Of a DNA stretch of 64,000 nucleotides, positions 44,716-53,002 are shown one piece after another. The DNA lies in the NCBI RefSeq assembly GCF_051900425.1, contig NZ_JBHZGK010000004.1, positions 186,001 through 250,000 of the forward strand, written 5' to 3'. The notes under the pieces are model-generated. The model was not told where the DNA came from, made no database searches, and saw nothing but the letters and a program-made list of their open reading frames with translations. Positions within the stretch are counted from its first letter, which is position 1, and every line of letters begins with the position of its first letter. This DNA is from Frateuria_A sp051900425. GTDB taxonomy: Bacteria > Pseudomonadota > Gammaproteobacteria > Xanthomonadales > Rhodanobacteraceae. Made by a program: the position numbers and the translations under genes.

Positions 44716-45720
44716 GTGGTGCGGCTGCGCGCCGTGGCCTTTGCGCGACTGCTGGTACCGCTCACACTCGCGTGGATTCCGCTGGACGTTCTGGCGCTCG
44801 GCCCCGCCCGCGCATTGCCCGCACTGGTTCTGCGCCTGGCGCTGGCCGGCGGGTTGTTAGCCCTGTCGTGCCAGGCCGCGCGGCTGCCGCGCTTCACCGC
44901 CATGTGGCTGCTGGTGGCGTTGCAGGCGGTCGGCTTCGGTCTGCTGCAGTGGCGGGTGCCGCCGCACGACGACGCGCTGCGCATCGGCTACGGCCTTTTC
45001 CCTTACCTGATGGCCGCGCAACTGGCGCTGTTCCCGCTGCCGTGGTGGCGCAACCTGCTCGCGGCAGTGGCTGCCGCCGGCCAGTTCGCGCTGCTGCTGG
45101 CGCTGGAAGGCGCGCCTGCCGATGCGTTGCTGTGGAACCGGGTGTGGCTGTTCGGCCTGATCGTGGCCGTCGGCGCGTGGACCGGCCAGGCGCAGCTGCG
45201 CCTGCTCGTGCGCCTGCTTGCGGCGCGCCGCGATGCTGCCCACGATCCGCTCACCGGGCTTGCCAACCGCCGCCATGCCACCGCGCATCTGCAGGCTGCC
45301 TGCGCCGACGCCGATCGCCGGGGCGAGCCGTTGTCGGTGCTGATGCTCGACCTGGACCACTTCAAGCGCGTCAACGACCAGCACGGCCACGCCGGCGGCG
45401 ACTGCGTGCTGGTGGCGCTCGCCCAGGTGCTGCGGCGGGAGCTGCGCGCATCCGACCTGGCGGCGCGCCATGGCGGCGAGGAATTCCTTGCCGTGCTGCC
45501 GGCCTGCGACGGGACCGATGCACTGGCTACCGCCGAACGCATCCGCCTGGCCGTGGCAGCCATGCACGTGCCGGTGCCCGATGGCGAGGCGCGCGCCACA
45601 TTGAGCGTCGGGCTCGCAACCCGCGACACCGGCGAGGCGCCCGAAGCGCTGATCGCCCGCGCCGATGCGGCGCTGTATCGCGCCAAGGCGCAGGGACGCA
45701 ACCGGTGCGTTGTCGGCTAG
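44716..45720 (+). CDS. Membrane-bound diguanylate cyclase (GGDEF)
   Basis: About 334 aa. About six N-terminal helices (residues 10-165) form a MASE-like membrane sensor. The GGDEF domain begins HDPLTGLANRRHATAHL. The active site is RHGGEEF with the product-inhibition I-site RASD five residues upstream, so cyclase activity is expected. The start is uncertain: GTG 44716 or 44719 gives the best fit to the first helix, and neither has a clear ribosome site. The frame is open far upstream only as the shadow of the PLP-synthase gene. It is the only intact cyclase in the window. Confidence 0.85.
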   Translation: MVRLRAVAFARLLVPLTLAWIPLDVLALGPARALPALVLRLALAGGLLALSCQAARLPRFTAMWLLVALQAVGFGLLQWRVPPHDDALRIGYGLFPYLMAAQLALFPLPWWRNLLAAVAAAGQFALLLALEGAPADALLWNRVWLFGLIVAVGAWTGQAQLRLLVRLLAARRDAAHDPLTGLANRRHATAHLQAACADADRRGEPLSVLMLDLDHFKRVNDQHGHAGGDCVLVALAQVLRRELRASDLAARHGGEEFLAVLPACDGTDALATAERIRLAVAAMHVPVPDGEARATLSVGLATRDTGEAPEALIARADAALYRAKAQGRNRCVVG

Positions 45721-45781
45721 CTGTCGCGCGTCCCCGCGTGCTGATCCTGTCCCCTCGGGGCGGAAGCTCCGACGCTCCCGC

Positions 45782-45795
45782 CTGACCCGCGTCAA
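45782..45795 (+). promoter_or_regulatory. FNR/DNR-type box upstream of ubiD
   Basis: CTGAC-CCGC-GTCAA, centred 64.5 bp before the ubiD ATG at 45853. One arm base differs from perfect symmetry. Confidence 0.7.
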
Positions 45796-45852
45796 GGCAG
45801 CCGGTTCCCGCGCCGGCGAGCCTCGCACCACCACACACCACCGACGCCGCCG

Positions 45853-47355
45853 ATGAGCCACCACGACCTGCGCTCCTTCCTCGCCCAGCTCGAACGCCAG
45901 CACCAGCTCGCCCGCGTGCAGGCGCCGGTCGATCCGCACCTGGAAACCACGGCCCTGTGTCATCGCGCCCTGCGCGAAGGCGGTCCGGCACTGCTGATGG
46001 AACACCCGGTCGGCTCCGACCACGCCTTCCTCGGCAACCTGTTCGGCCACCGCCGGCGCATCGAACTGGCGCTCGCCGGGAGGCCAATCGCCAGCCTGCG
46101 CGAACTGGGCCAGCTGCTCGCCTCGATCAAGGAACCACGCTGGCCGGCCAACCTGCGCCAGGCACTCGCCACCTGGCCGGAGCTGGCACAACTGGCGCAC
46201 GTTGCGCCGCGCCATGTCGACGAGGCGGCCTTCCTGCATGAAACGGTCGAGGGCGACGACATCGACCTCGCCCGCCTGCCGATCCAGCACTGCTGGCCGG
46301 GCGACGCGGGGCGCCTGGTCACGCTCGGCCTGGTGGTCACCCGCGGCACCGCCAAGCGCCGCCAGAACGTGGCGATCTACCGCCAGCAGGTGATCGGCCG
46401 CAATCGCGTGATCATGCGCTGGCTGCCGCATCGCGGCGGCGCGCTGGACTACGCCGACTGGCGCCTCGACCGCCCGCGCGAACCCTTCCCCGTGCTGGTC
46501 GCCATCGGCGCCGACCCGGCCACCCTGCTGGCCGCCGTGGCGCCGGTGCCGGACACGCTCTGCGAATACGAATTCGCCGGCCTGCTTCGCGCCGAACGCA
46601 CGCGCCTGTGGCGCAGCGAGCTGACCGGCCTGGACGCGCCCGCCGGCGCCGAGATCCTGCTCGAGGGTTTCATCCATCCGGACGACAGCGCGCTGGAGGG
46701 ACCGTTCGGCGACCACACCGGCTACTACAACGCGCAGGACCGTTTCCCGGTGCTCACCATCGAGCGCATGCACCTGCGCCAAGGCGCGATCTACCACGGC
46801 AGCTACATGGGCCGCGCACCGTTCGACGAGCCCTCGGTGCTGGCGATGGCGCTGAACGAAGTGTTCGTGCCGATCCTGCAGAAGGTGTTCCCCGAGATCG
46901 TCGACTTCCACCTGCCGCCGGAAGCCTGCTCCTACCGCGTCGCCGTGGTCGCCATCCGCAAGCAGTACGCCGGCCACGCGCGGCGCGTGATGATGGGCGT
47001 GTGGTCCTACCTTCGCCAGTTCACCTACACCAAGTTCGTGATCGTGGTGGATGCCGACGTCGACGTGCGCGACTGGTCGCAGGTGATCTGGGCCATCGCC
47101 ACGCGGGTGGATCCGGCGCGCGACACGATGCTGGTGGAGAACACGCCGATCGACTACCTCGACTTCGCCAGCCCGGTCGCCGGCATGGGCTCCAAGCTGG
47201 GCATCGACGCGACCAACAAGTGGCCGGGCGAAACGAGTCGCGCCTGGGGCATGCCGATCGCGCCGGACGCAGCGGTGGATGCGCGCGTGGAAGCCCTGTG
47301 GGGCAGCTTGGCGACCAAGCCGATGGTGCAACCTGTCCGTCGCTGCGAAAGCTGA
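45853..47355 (+). CDS. ubiD: UbiD-family 4-hydroxy-3-polyprenylbenzoate decarboxylase
   Basis: 500 aa, typical UbiD length. Prenylated-FMN site elements are TRGTAKRRQNVAIYRQQVIG and EGPFGDHTGYYNAQDRFPVL; the acid/base region YHGSYMGRAPFDEPSVLAMA and IDATNKWPGETSRAWG are present. It removes the carboxyl group of the ubiquinone precursor, an oxygen-independent step. UbiX, which makes its cofactor, is not in the window. The FNR-type box ahead of it suggests specific use under low oxygen. Confidence 0.93.
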   Translation: MSHHDLRSFLAQLERQHQLARVQAPVDPHLETTALCHRALREGGPALLMEHPVGSDHAFLGNLFGHRRRIELALAGRPIASLRELGQLLASIKEPRWPANLRQALATWPELAQLAHVAPRHVDEAAFLHETVEGDDIDLARLPIQHCWPGDAGRLVTLGLVVTRGTAKRRQNVAIYRQQVIGRNRVIMRWLPHRGGALDYADWRLDRPREPFPVLVAIGADPATLLAAVAPVPDTLCEYEFAGLLRAERTRLWRSELTGLDAPAGAEILLEGFIHPDDSALEGPFGDHTGYYNAQDRFPVLTIERMHLRQGAIYHGSYMGRAPFDEPSVLAMALNEVFVPILQKVFPEIVDFHLPPEACSYRVAVVAIRKQYAGHARRVMMGVWSYLRQFTYTKFVIVVDADVDVRDWSQVIWAIATRVDPARDTMLVENTPIDYLDFASPVAGMGSKLGIDATNKWPGETSRAWGMPIAPDAAVDARVEALWGSLATKPMVQPVRRCES

Positions 47356-47429
47356 GTCCGGCTATCGGCCGGGTTGGACGGAGCGCGCGGCTGGCTGTCT
47401 TCGCGCTCCGCCAGGAATGAAAGCTCCCC

Positions 47430-47483
47430 GCAAGGCTTCCCCCATCCGCCCTTCGGGCACCTTCCCCCGCAGGCGGGGGAAGG
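47430..47483. repeat. CCCATCCGCC-type intergenic repeat
   Basis: CCCCCATCCGCCCTTCGGGCACCTTCCCCCGCAGGCGGGGGAAGG lies between the convergent ubiD and dnrO-like genes. The last part folds into a CTTCCCCCGC/GGCGGGGGAAG hairpin that may also end transcription. Confidence 0.7.
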
Positions 47484-47527
47484 ATCAGGTAGGGCGCTTC
47501 TCGCGAGCATTGCCCGGCGAACGATGC

Positions 47528-47998
47528 TCAGTGCGCGTGGGCTGCCGGCGCGGTCCAGTCCGGATCGTTGAAATAGCGCGGATAGTCCGCCACGGCGTTG
47601 CGCATGGCCTGCACCTGCGCCATGTCCTGCGGATCGGCCTTGAGCTTCTGCGCGGCGCCGAGCAAGGGCACCAGCATCCCGTGCAGCACGGCGTCCTGCT
47701 CCGGCGCGAGCTTGCACTTGGCGAAGATGTCGGCGGCCGCCTGTTCGATCAGGCCGACGCGATCCAACGCCATGGTCGCGTCCATGTGACCCATTTCGTA
47801 GTGACGCAGCTCCTCCAGCGCGGTGTGGATGCGGCCCATGCCATCGCGCAGCGCGGCGTCCGCCGCCCAGCGCTGGGCGGGCGCAGGCACCGGGTGGGTG
47901 ACGTGCGCGTGCGCGGCGTGGTCGTGCTGGGCGCGGGCGGCGCCCGGCGTCACCGCGAGGACGGCGAGCAGCACGACGGACAGCTTCATCGGGGACAT
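47528..47998 (-). CDS. Periplasmic DnrO-like protein
   Basis: 156 aa. Signal peptide (cleavage after ARAQ at about 24), then a His-rich stretch HDHAAHAHVTHPVPAP and an all-helical domain with RDGMGRIHTALEELRHYEMGH and FAKCKLAPEQDAVLHGMLVPL. The pattern resembles periplasmic DnrO proteins that occur with denitrification genes; the His-rich part could bind copper or another metal. The name is tentative. It is divergent from ubiU, sharing an upstream region with two FNR-type boxes. Confidence 0.55.
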   Translation of the reverse strand: MSPMKLSVVLLAVLAVTPGAARAQHDHAAHAHVTHPVPAPAQRWAADAALRDGMGRIHTALEELRHYEMGHMDATMALDRVGLIEQAAADIFAKCKLAPEQDAVLHGMLVPLLGAAQKLKADPQDMAQVQAMRNAVADYPRYFNDPDWTAPAAHAH

Positions 47999-48069
47999 GG
48001 GCCTGGGCTCCTGCAAAGCGGCGGATGTGCCGCGTGCATGAAATGGTAGCCAGCGCGGTCGGCTGTGCA

Positions 48070-48098
48070 TTGATCCGCGACAAACTGATCCACGTCAA
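48070..48098. promoter_or_regulatory. Two FNR/DNR-type boxes in the dnrO-like/ubiU divergent region
   Basis: TTGAT-CCGC-GACAA (48070-48083, one arm mismatch) and CTGAT-CCAC-GTCAA (48085-48098). The second is centred 65.5 bp before the ubiU ATG, matching the spacing seen at other genes here. The first is centred 78.5 bp from the dnrO-like start. Confidence 0.7.
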
Positions 48099-48156
48099 CG
48101 CCGAGCCCGCTTGCGGCGACCACGATGCGCGCACTTCCACAGTTACCGAGGTGCGC

Positions 48157-49155
48157 ATGCAACTGGTCTGTCCCGCCGGCAACCTGCCGGCCCTGCAGGC
48201 GGCGATCGCGGCGGGTACCGACGCGGTCTACGTGGGCCTGCGCGACCAAACCAACGCGCGCGCCTTCCCCGGCCTCAACTTCTCCGATGCCGAGTTGCAC
48301 CAGGGCATCGCCCACGCCCACGCGCGCGGCCGCAAGGTCTACCTGGCACTGAACACCTACCCGGACAGCGCGCGCCTCGGGCAATGGCATGCGGCGGTGG
48401 ACAAGGCCGCGGCGCTCGGCTGCGATGCGATCATCGCGGCCGAACTGGCAGTGCTGGACTACGCTTCGCGCACGCACCCGGCGATGGCGCGGCATCTTTC
48501 CGTGCAGGGCTCGGCGACCACCGCACCGGCACTGCGCTACATGCACGAGCGCTTCGGCATCAGCCGCGCGGTGCTGCCGCGCGTGCTCTCGATCCAGCAG
48601 GTCGAGCGACTGTGCGAGACCAGCCCGGTGCCGCTGGAGGTATTCGCCTTCGGCAGCCTGTGCATCATGGTCGAGGGACGCTGCCAGCTCTCCAGCTACG
48701 TCACCGGCGCCTCGCCCAATCGCCACGGCGTGTGCTCGCCGGCGAAGTACGTGCGCTGGGACGAACACGACGACGGCCGACGCAGCGTGCGCCTCAACGA
48801 CGTGCTGATCGACAGGTTCGAGCCGTCCGAACCGGCCGGGTACCCGACCGTCTGCAAAGGCCGCTTCGACGTGCGCGGCGAAACGTTCCACGCACTGGAA
48901 GAACCGACCAGCCTCAACACGCTCGAACTGCTTCCGCGCCTGGCGAAGGCCGGTGTCGCCGCGTTGAAGATCGAAGGCCGCCAGCGCGGCGTGGCCTATG
49001 TCACCGCCGTCACCCGTACCTGGCGCGATGCGCTGGAGCGCTACCGCGCCGCGCCGGAGACCTGGACGACGCAGCCCGCGTGGCAATCGGCACTGACCCG
49101 GCACGCCGAAGGCCACCAGACCACCCTCGGCCCCTACCACCGCCGCTGGCACTGA
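48157..49155 (+). CDS. ubiU: O2-independent ubiquinone hydroxylation protein UbiU (peptidase U32 family)
   Basis: 332 aa. The four cysteines that hold the 4Fe-4S cluster in E. coli UbiU are all present and almost at the same positions: Cys169 and Cys176 (FGSLCIMVEGRCQ), Cys193 (GVCSPAKY) and Cys233 (TVCKGRF). UbiU with UbiV hydroxylates the ubiquinone ring without O2, using prephenate as the hydroxyl donor in E. coli. ATG 48157 has GAGGTG upstream. ubiV follows after 14 nt. Confidence 0.93.
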   Translation: MQLVCPAGNLPALQAAIAAGTDAVYVGLRDQTNARAFPGLNFSDAELHQGIAHAHARGRKVYLALNTYPDSARLGQWHAAVDKAAALGCDAIIAAELAVLDYASRTHPAMARHLSVQGSATTAPALRYMHERFGISRAVLPRVLSIQQVERLCETSPVPLEVFAFGSLCIMVEGRCQLSSYVTGASPNRHGVCSPAKYVRWDEHDDGRRSVRLNDVLIDRFEPSEPAGYPTVCKGRFDVRGETFHALEEPTSLNTLELLPRLAKAGVAALKIEGRQRGVAYVTAVTRTWRDALERYRAAPETWTTQPAWQSALTRHAEGHQTTLGPYHRRWH

Positions 49156-49169
49156 GGCAGGAACCGCGC

Positions 49170-50042
49170 ATGAAACTCAGCCTCGGACCGTTGCAGTACT
49201 TCTGGCCGCGCGAGCGCACACTGGCCTTCTACCGCGAGGCGGTGCAGTGGCCGGTCGACGTTATCTACCTGGGCGAGACGGTGTGCAGCAAGCGCCGCGA
49301 GCTGTCCACCCGCGACTGGATCGAGCTGGCCGCCGAACTGGCCGAGAGCGGCAAGCAGGTCGTGCTCTCCTCGCTCGCGCTGATCGAGGCCGAGTCGGAG
49401 CTGGGCGTCGTCAAGCGCCTGGTCGCCGAAGGCAACGGCTGGATCGAGGCCAACGACCTCTCCGCCGTGCAGCTGTGCCGCGAACGCGGCGTGCCCTTCG
49501 TCGCCGGACCCACGCTCAACGTCTACAACCACCGCGCGCTGAAGCTGCTGATCGATGATGGCCTGCGCCGCTGGGTGCCGGGCGTCGAGCAGGGCCACAC
49601 GCTGATCAGGGAACTGCGCGAGGCGATGCTCGCCGAAGGCCAGGCGATGCCGGAGCTGGAGGTGATCGCCTTCGGCCGCCTGCCGCTCTCCTTTTCCGCC
49701 CGCTGCTTCACCGCCCGCGCGCTGGACGTACCCAAGGACCAGTGCGGCTTCCGCTGCATCGACTACCCCGACGGGCTGCCGCTGGCCACCCGCGAAGGCA
49801 AACCGTTCCTGCGTATCAACGGCATCCAGATCCAGGGCGAGGAGATCACCGACCTGGGACCGGAGCTGCCGGGGCTGCGCGAACTGGGCGTGGACGTGCT
49901 GCGGCTCTATCCCCAGGCCGAGGGGATGGCCGAGGTGGTGGCGCACTTCCACCTGGCACGGCGTTCCCCGCAAGCGCCGCCGCGGATCGGGGTACGCAAC
50001 GGGTACTGGCATGGGGAGCCGGGGATGCGGGTGGCGGGGTAG
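49170..50042 (+). CDS. ubiV: O2-independent ubiquinone hydroxylation protein UbiV (peptidase U32 family)
   Basis: 290 aa. Cluster cysteines Cys39 (GETVCSKRRE), Cys179 (FSARCFTAR), Cys192 and Cys196 (DQCGFRCIDYPDG) correspond to C39, C180, C193 and C197 of E. coli UbiV. It forms a heterodimer with UbiU. The C-terminus (GYWHGEPGMRVAG) is typical. It is cotranscribed with ubiU. The third partner, UbiT, is encoded at 52095-52976 as a fusion. Confidence 0.93.
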   Translation: MKLSLGPLQYFWPRERTLAFYREAVQWPVDVIYLGETVCSKRRELSTRDWIELAAELAESGKQVVLSSLALIEAESELGVVKRLVAEGNGWIEANDLSAVQLCRERGVPFVAGPTLNVYNHRALKLLIDDGLRRWVPGVEQGHTLIRELREAMLAEGQAMPELEVIAFGRLPLSFSARCFTARALDVPKDQCGFRCIDYPDGLPLATREGKPFLRINGIQIQGEEITDLGPELPGLRELGVDVLRLYPQAEGMAEVVAHFHLARRSPQAPPRIGVRNGYWHGEPGMRVAG

Positions 50043-50056
50043 CGCTCGCTCCGGAT

Positions 50057-50240
50057 GCCCCCATCCGCCTGTCGGCACCCTCCCCCGCGTGGCGGGGGAA
50101 GGCTCAGTGGGATGCATCGCGCGAAGCGGTTCCTTCCCAGGGCCGGCGAATGGCTCCATGGGTACATCGCGCCAGGTTGTTTCTTCCCCCGCGCGCGGGG
50201 GAAGGTGCCCGAAGGGCGGATGGGGGAAGCCTTGCCGGAC
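50057..50240. repeat. Bracketed CCCATCCGCC repeat cassette between ubiV and fabB
   Basis: Begins CCCCCATCCGCCTGTCGGCACCCTCCCCCGCG and ends with the complement CCCGCGCGCGGGGGAAGGTGCCCGAAGGGCGGATGGGG. The centre of about 100 bp has no open frame with coding features. Same architecture as 7334-7532 and 29249-29345. Confidence 0.75.
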
Positions 50241-50241
50241 C

Positions 50242-51450
50242 CTACACTCTGGCAAACACCAGGCTCGCGTTGGTGCCACCAAACCCGAAGCTGTTCGACA
50301 TCACCGTCGCCAACCGCGCCGGGCGGGTGTCGCGCAGGATCGGAAAGCCTTCGGCGCGCTCATCGAGCGAGTCGATATTCGCCGAGCCGGCCACGAAGCC
50401 GCCGCGCATCATCAGCAGGCTGTAGATCGCCTCGTGCACGCTGGCCGCACCGAGCGAGTGGCCGGTCAGCGCCTTGGTCGAGGACAGCGGCGGCATGGCA
50501 TCGCCGAACACCTCGCGCACGGCGTTGAGCTCGATGATGTCGCCCAGCGGCGTGGCGGTGCCGTGCGTGTTGAGGTAGTCGACCGGACGGTCGACGTTGG
50601 CAAGGGCCATCTGCATGCAGCGCACCGCGCCCTCCCCGCTCGGCGCGACCATGTCGGCCCCGTCGGAGGTCACGCCGTAGCCGACCAGCTCGGCGTGGAT
50701 GTGCGCGCCGCGCGCGCGGGCGTGCTCGTACTCCTCCAGCACCAGCATGCCGCCGCCACCGGCGATGACGAAGCCGTCGCGGGCGGCGTCATAGGGACGC
50801 GAGGCGGCGGTCGGCATGTCGTTGCAGCGGCTGGAGAGCGCGCCCATCGCATCGAACTGTGCGGTCATGCCCCAGTGTTCCTCCTCGCCACCGCCGGCGA
50901 ACACCACGTCCTGCGCGCCGTGGCGGATCAGGTCGGCCGCCGTGCCGATGCAGTGGGCCGAGGTCGCGCAGGCCGCGGCGAGCGAATAGCTAAGGCCCAG
51001 GATGCCGAACGCGGTGGCCAGCGTGGCGGAGACGGTCGAACACATCGTGCGCGGCACCATGTAGGGCCCGACGCGACGCACGCCCTTCTCGCGCAGCAGG
51101 TCCGCGGTTTCGATCTGCCAGTGGGCCGAGCCGCCACCCGAGCCGGCGACCACGCCGGTGCGCGGATGGCTGACCTGCTCTTGCGTCAGGCCCGCGTCAG
51201 CGATGGCCGAGCGCATCGAGACGTAGGCATAGGCCGCCGCGTCGCCCATGAAGCGGCGCAGCTTGCGGTCGATCGCCGCCTCCAGGTCGATGTGCGGCAC
51301 GCCGGCGACCTGACTGCGCAGGCCGCGGGTGGCGTAGTCGGGCATCGCGCGGATGCCGCTCTTCATGTCGCGCAGGGCGCGCGCGACGGTGTCCGCCACA
51401 TTGCCCAGGCAGGAGACGATGCCCATGCCGGTGACCACGACACGGCGCAT
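50242..51450 (-). CDS. fabB: Beta-ketoacyl-ACP synthase I (FabB)
   Basis: 402 aa. Catalytic triad Cys161 (AAACATSAH), His296 (LNTHGTATPLGD) and His331 (KALTGHSLGAAS), close to C163/H298/H333 of E. coli FabB; the C-terminus is NSFGFGGTNASLVF. It elongates the cis-3-decenoyl-ACP made by FabA and so commits chains to unsaturated fatty acids without oxygen. ATG 51450 overlaps the fabA stop by one base (TGATG). Confidence 0.95.
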   Translation of the reverse strand: MRRVVVTGMGIVSCLGNVADTVARALRDMKSGIRAMPDYATRGLRSQVAGVPHIDLEAAIDRKLRRFMGDAAAYAYVSMRSAIADAGLTQEQVSHPRTGVVAGSGGGSAHWQIETADLLREKGVRRVGPYMVPRTMCSTVSATLATAFGILGLSYSLAAACATSAHCIGTAADLIRHGAQDVVFAGGGEEEHWGMTAQFDAMGALSSRCNDMPTAASRPYDAARDGFVIAGGGGMLVLEEYEHARARGAHIHAELVGYGVTSDGADMVAPSGEGAVRCMQMALANVDRPVDYLNTHGTATPLGDIIELNAVREVFGDAMPPLSSTKALTGHSLGAASVHEAIYSLLMMRGGFVAGSANIDSLDERAEGFPILRDTRPARLATVMSNSFGFGGTNASLVFARV

Positions 51451-51965
51451 CAGAAGTTCTCCGCCGACTGGAACAGGCCCACGCGCATGTCGGTGGCCAC
51501 GTAGATCAGGCGGTCGTCGACGAAGGTCTTGCCGTCGCTCACCACCAGGTTGAGCTTGCCGCGCATCACGCGGCGGACATCGATCTCGTAGCGCACGAGC
51601 TTCGCGCTCGGCAGCACCTGGCCGGTGAATTTCACCTGCCCCACGCCCAGCGCACGCCCGCGCCCGGGCTCGCCGAGCCACGGCAGGTAGAAGCCGGAGA
51701 GCTGCCACATCGCATCGAGGCCGAGGCAGCCGGGCATCACCGGATCGCCGGCGAAGTGGCAGCCGAAGAACCACAGCTCGGGATGGATATCGAGCTCGGC
51801 GCGCAGCACGCCCTTGCCATGGGCGCCACCGTGGTCGTCGACGTGCGTGATGCGGTCGAACATGAGCATCGGCGGTGACGGCAGGCGGGCGTTGCCGGGA
51901 CCGAACAGTTCGCCGCGGGCGCAGGCAAGCAGCTGTTCGCGGTCGAACGAGGAGGGACGTGTCAT
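51450..51965 (-). CDS. fabA: 3-hydroxydecanoyl-ACP dehydratase/isomerase FabA
   Basis: 171 aa, same length as E. coli FabA. The active site His70 and Asp84 (CHFAGDPVMPGCLGLDAMWQ) are at the E. coli positions. It dehydrates and isomerises the C10 intermediate, the branch point for unsaturated fatty acids. First gene of a fabA-fabB operon. A perfect FNR-type box sits 62.5 bp ahead of its ATG. Confidence 0.95.
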   Translation of the reverse strand: MTRPSSFDREQLLACARGELFGPGNARLPSPPMLMFDRITHVDDHGGAHGKGVLRAELDIHPELWFFGCHFAGDPVMPGCLGLDAMWQLSGFYLPWLGEPGRGRALGVGQVKFTGQVLPSAKLVRYEIDVRRVMRGKLNLVVSDGKTFVDDRLIYVATDMRVGLFQSAENF

Positions 51966-52020
51966 GGGGAGTTCTTCAGTGGAGGTGCGGCGAGTCTGGA
52001 TAGCCGTCCAGACGGAAGCC

Positions 52021-52034
52021 TTGATGCGGATCAA
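52021..52034 (-). promoter_or_regulatory. Perfect FNR/ANR box upstream of fabA-fabB
   Basis: TTGAT-GCGG-ATCAA, an exact match to the FNR/ANR consensus TTGAT-N4-ATCAA, between the ubiT-fusion stop (52095) and fabA. Centre 62.5 bp from the start codon. Confidence 0.8.
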
Positions 52035-52094
52035 GCGCGGACGGGGTGTGCGGATGAGCCGCACCCGCCGCTGCGCGCCGCGTGAGCCGGATCG

Positions 52095-52976
52095 TCAGGT
52101 ACCGCGTCGGTGGGCGTCGCGCGCGGCACGGGCCAGTCGCGCGCCCCGGTTGAGCGCGATGCGCAGGCCCAGCGGCACCGATTCCCACGGCAGGCGGTCG
52201 AGCAGGTTGCGTGCGGTGAGGCCGAGTTCCGTGTCGCCGGTGAGCACCAGCGTGCGCTGGAAGAACAGCGTGTCGGCATCTTCCAGGCGGCTGGCGAGCA
52301 GCAGCAGATCGGTGGCGCTGCCGCGCACGCTGGCCTCGGGGGTCTCGTCGATCACTGCCAGGCGCCCTTCGCGCAGGGTCAGCACCCAGTGGAGCTCCAG
52401 GTCGGTGACTTCGATGCCGAGCCGTCGGCCGGCCATGAAGTCGAGCGCGTGTTCGGCCAGGGGCGCGGCAAGCACGCGGGCCATCGCGCGTTCCAGGAGC
52501 GCGTGCTGCCAGCGCGCCGGAACCACGCGCAGCAAGGGGGCAAGGTGTCGCGGCGGCGGCAGCAGGCGCAACATCGGCGTGGCGGGGGCAAGGTCGAGGT
52601 TCATGCCATCGAGCATGGCGGGCGTGCCGTCGGGCCCGCCCTGATCCAGGTCAGCCGCCAGGCCCTGCTGCGCACAGGCATCGCCGATGGCCAGGTCGAG
52701 CAGCCGGGTCGCGGTGACGGCCGGCACGCCCAGGCGTTGGGCCAGGTCGTGGGTCCGCTCCCGAACGGCGCGTTCGCGTTCCGGGTCCCGTGGAGGCATG
52801 CCGCCGCTGTGCTTGAGCAGCGCCACCAGGCCGACCAGTCGGCGCCGCGCCGCGAGCAGCACGAGCAGGCCGTCGTCCACCGCATCGATAGCCCCACGGG
52901 CGCGCGCCAGCGCAAAGCGCGACGGGCCGGCTTTCCGTAGGGTGGGCTTCAGCCCACCACCACACCTGAAGCCCAC
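52095..52976 (-). CDS. ubiT: AroQ-type chorismate mutase domain fused to UbiT (SCP2 domain)
   Basis: About 293 aa from GTG 52976; the start is uncertain. The N-terminal AroQ-fold helix ARARGAIDAVDDGLLVLLAA continues RRRLV, then RDPERERAVRERTHDLA. The SCP2 lipid-binding domain follows (about 135-290): PARWQHALLERAMARVLAAP and SRLEDADTLFFQRTLVLTGD, then TELGLTARNLLD, closely resembling E. coli UbiT (YhbT), the partner of UbiU/UbiV in anaerobic ubiquinone synthesis. The only in-frame start before the AroQ helix is GTG 52976, which lies inside an inverted repeat; GTG 52880 would cut the helix. It is downstream of the NnrS-like gene in an FNR-boxed operon. Confidence 0.82.
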   Translation of the reverse strand: MGFRCGGGLKPTLRKAGPSRFALARARGAIDAVDDGLLVLLAARRRLVGLVALLKHSGGMPPRDPERERAVRERTHDLAQRLGVPAVTATRLLDLAIGDACAQQGLAADLDQGGPDGTPAMLDGMNLDLAPATPMLRLLPPPRHLAPLLRVVPARWQHALLERAMARVLAAPLAEHALDFMAGRRLGIEVTDLELHWVLTLREGRLAVIDETPEASVRGSATDLLLLASRLEDADTLFFQRTLVLTGDTELGLTARNLLDRLPWESVPLGLRIALNRGARLARAARDAHRRGT

Positions 52977-52979
52977 CCT
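52939..52979. repeat. Inverted repeat at the 5' end of the aroQ-ubiT fusion
   Basis: Perfect 14-bp arms AGGGTGGGCTTCAG and CTGAAGCCCACCCT separated by 13 nt; the GTAGGGTGGGCTTCAGCCCACC type of interspersed repeat. It overlaps the only plausible start codon of the downstream gene. Confidence 0.8.
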
Positions 52980-53002
52980 GCGCGTGTTATGCCGGACGCA
53001 GC

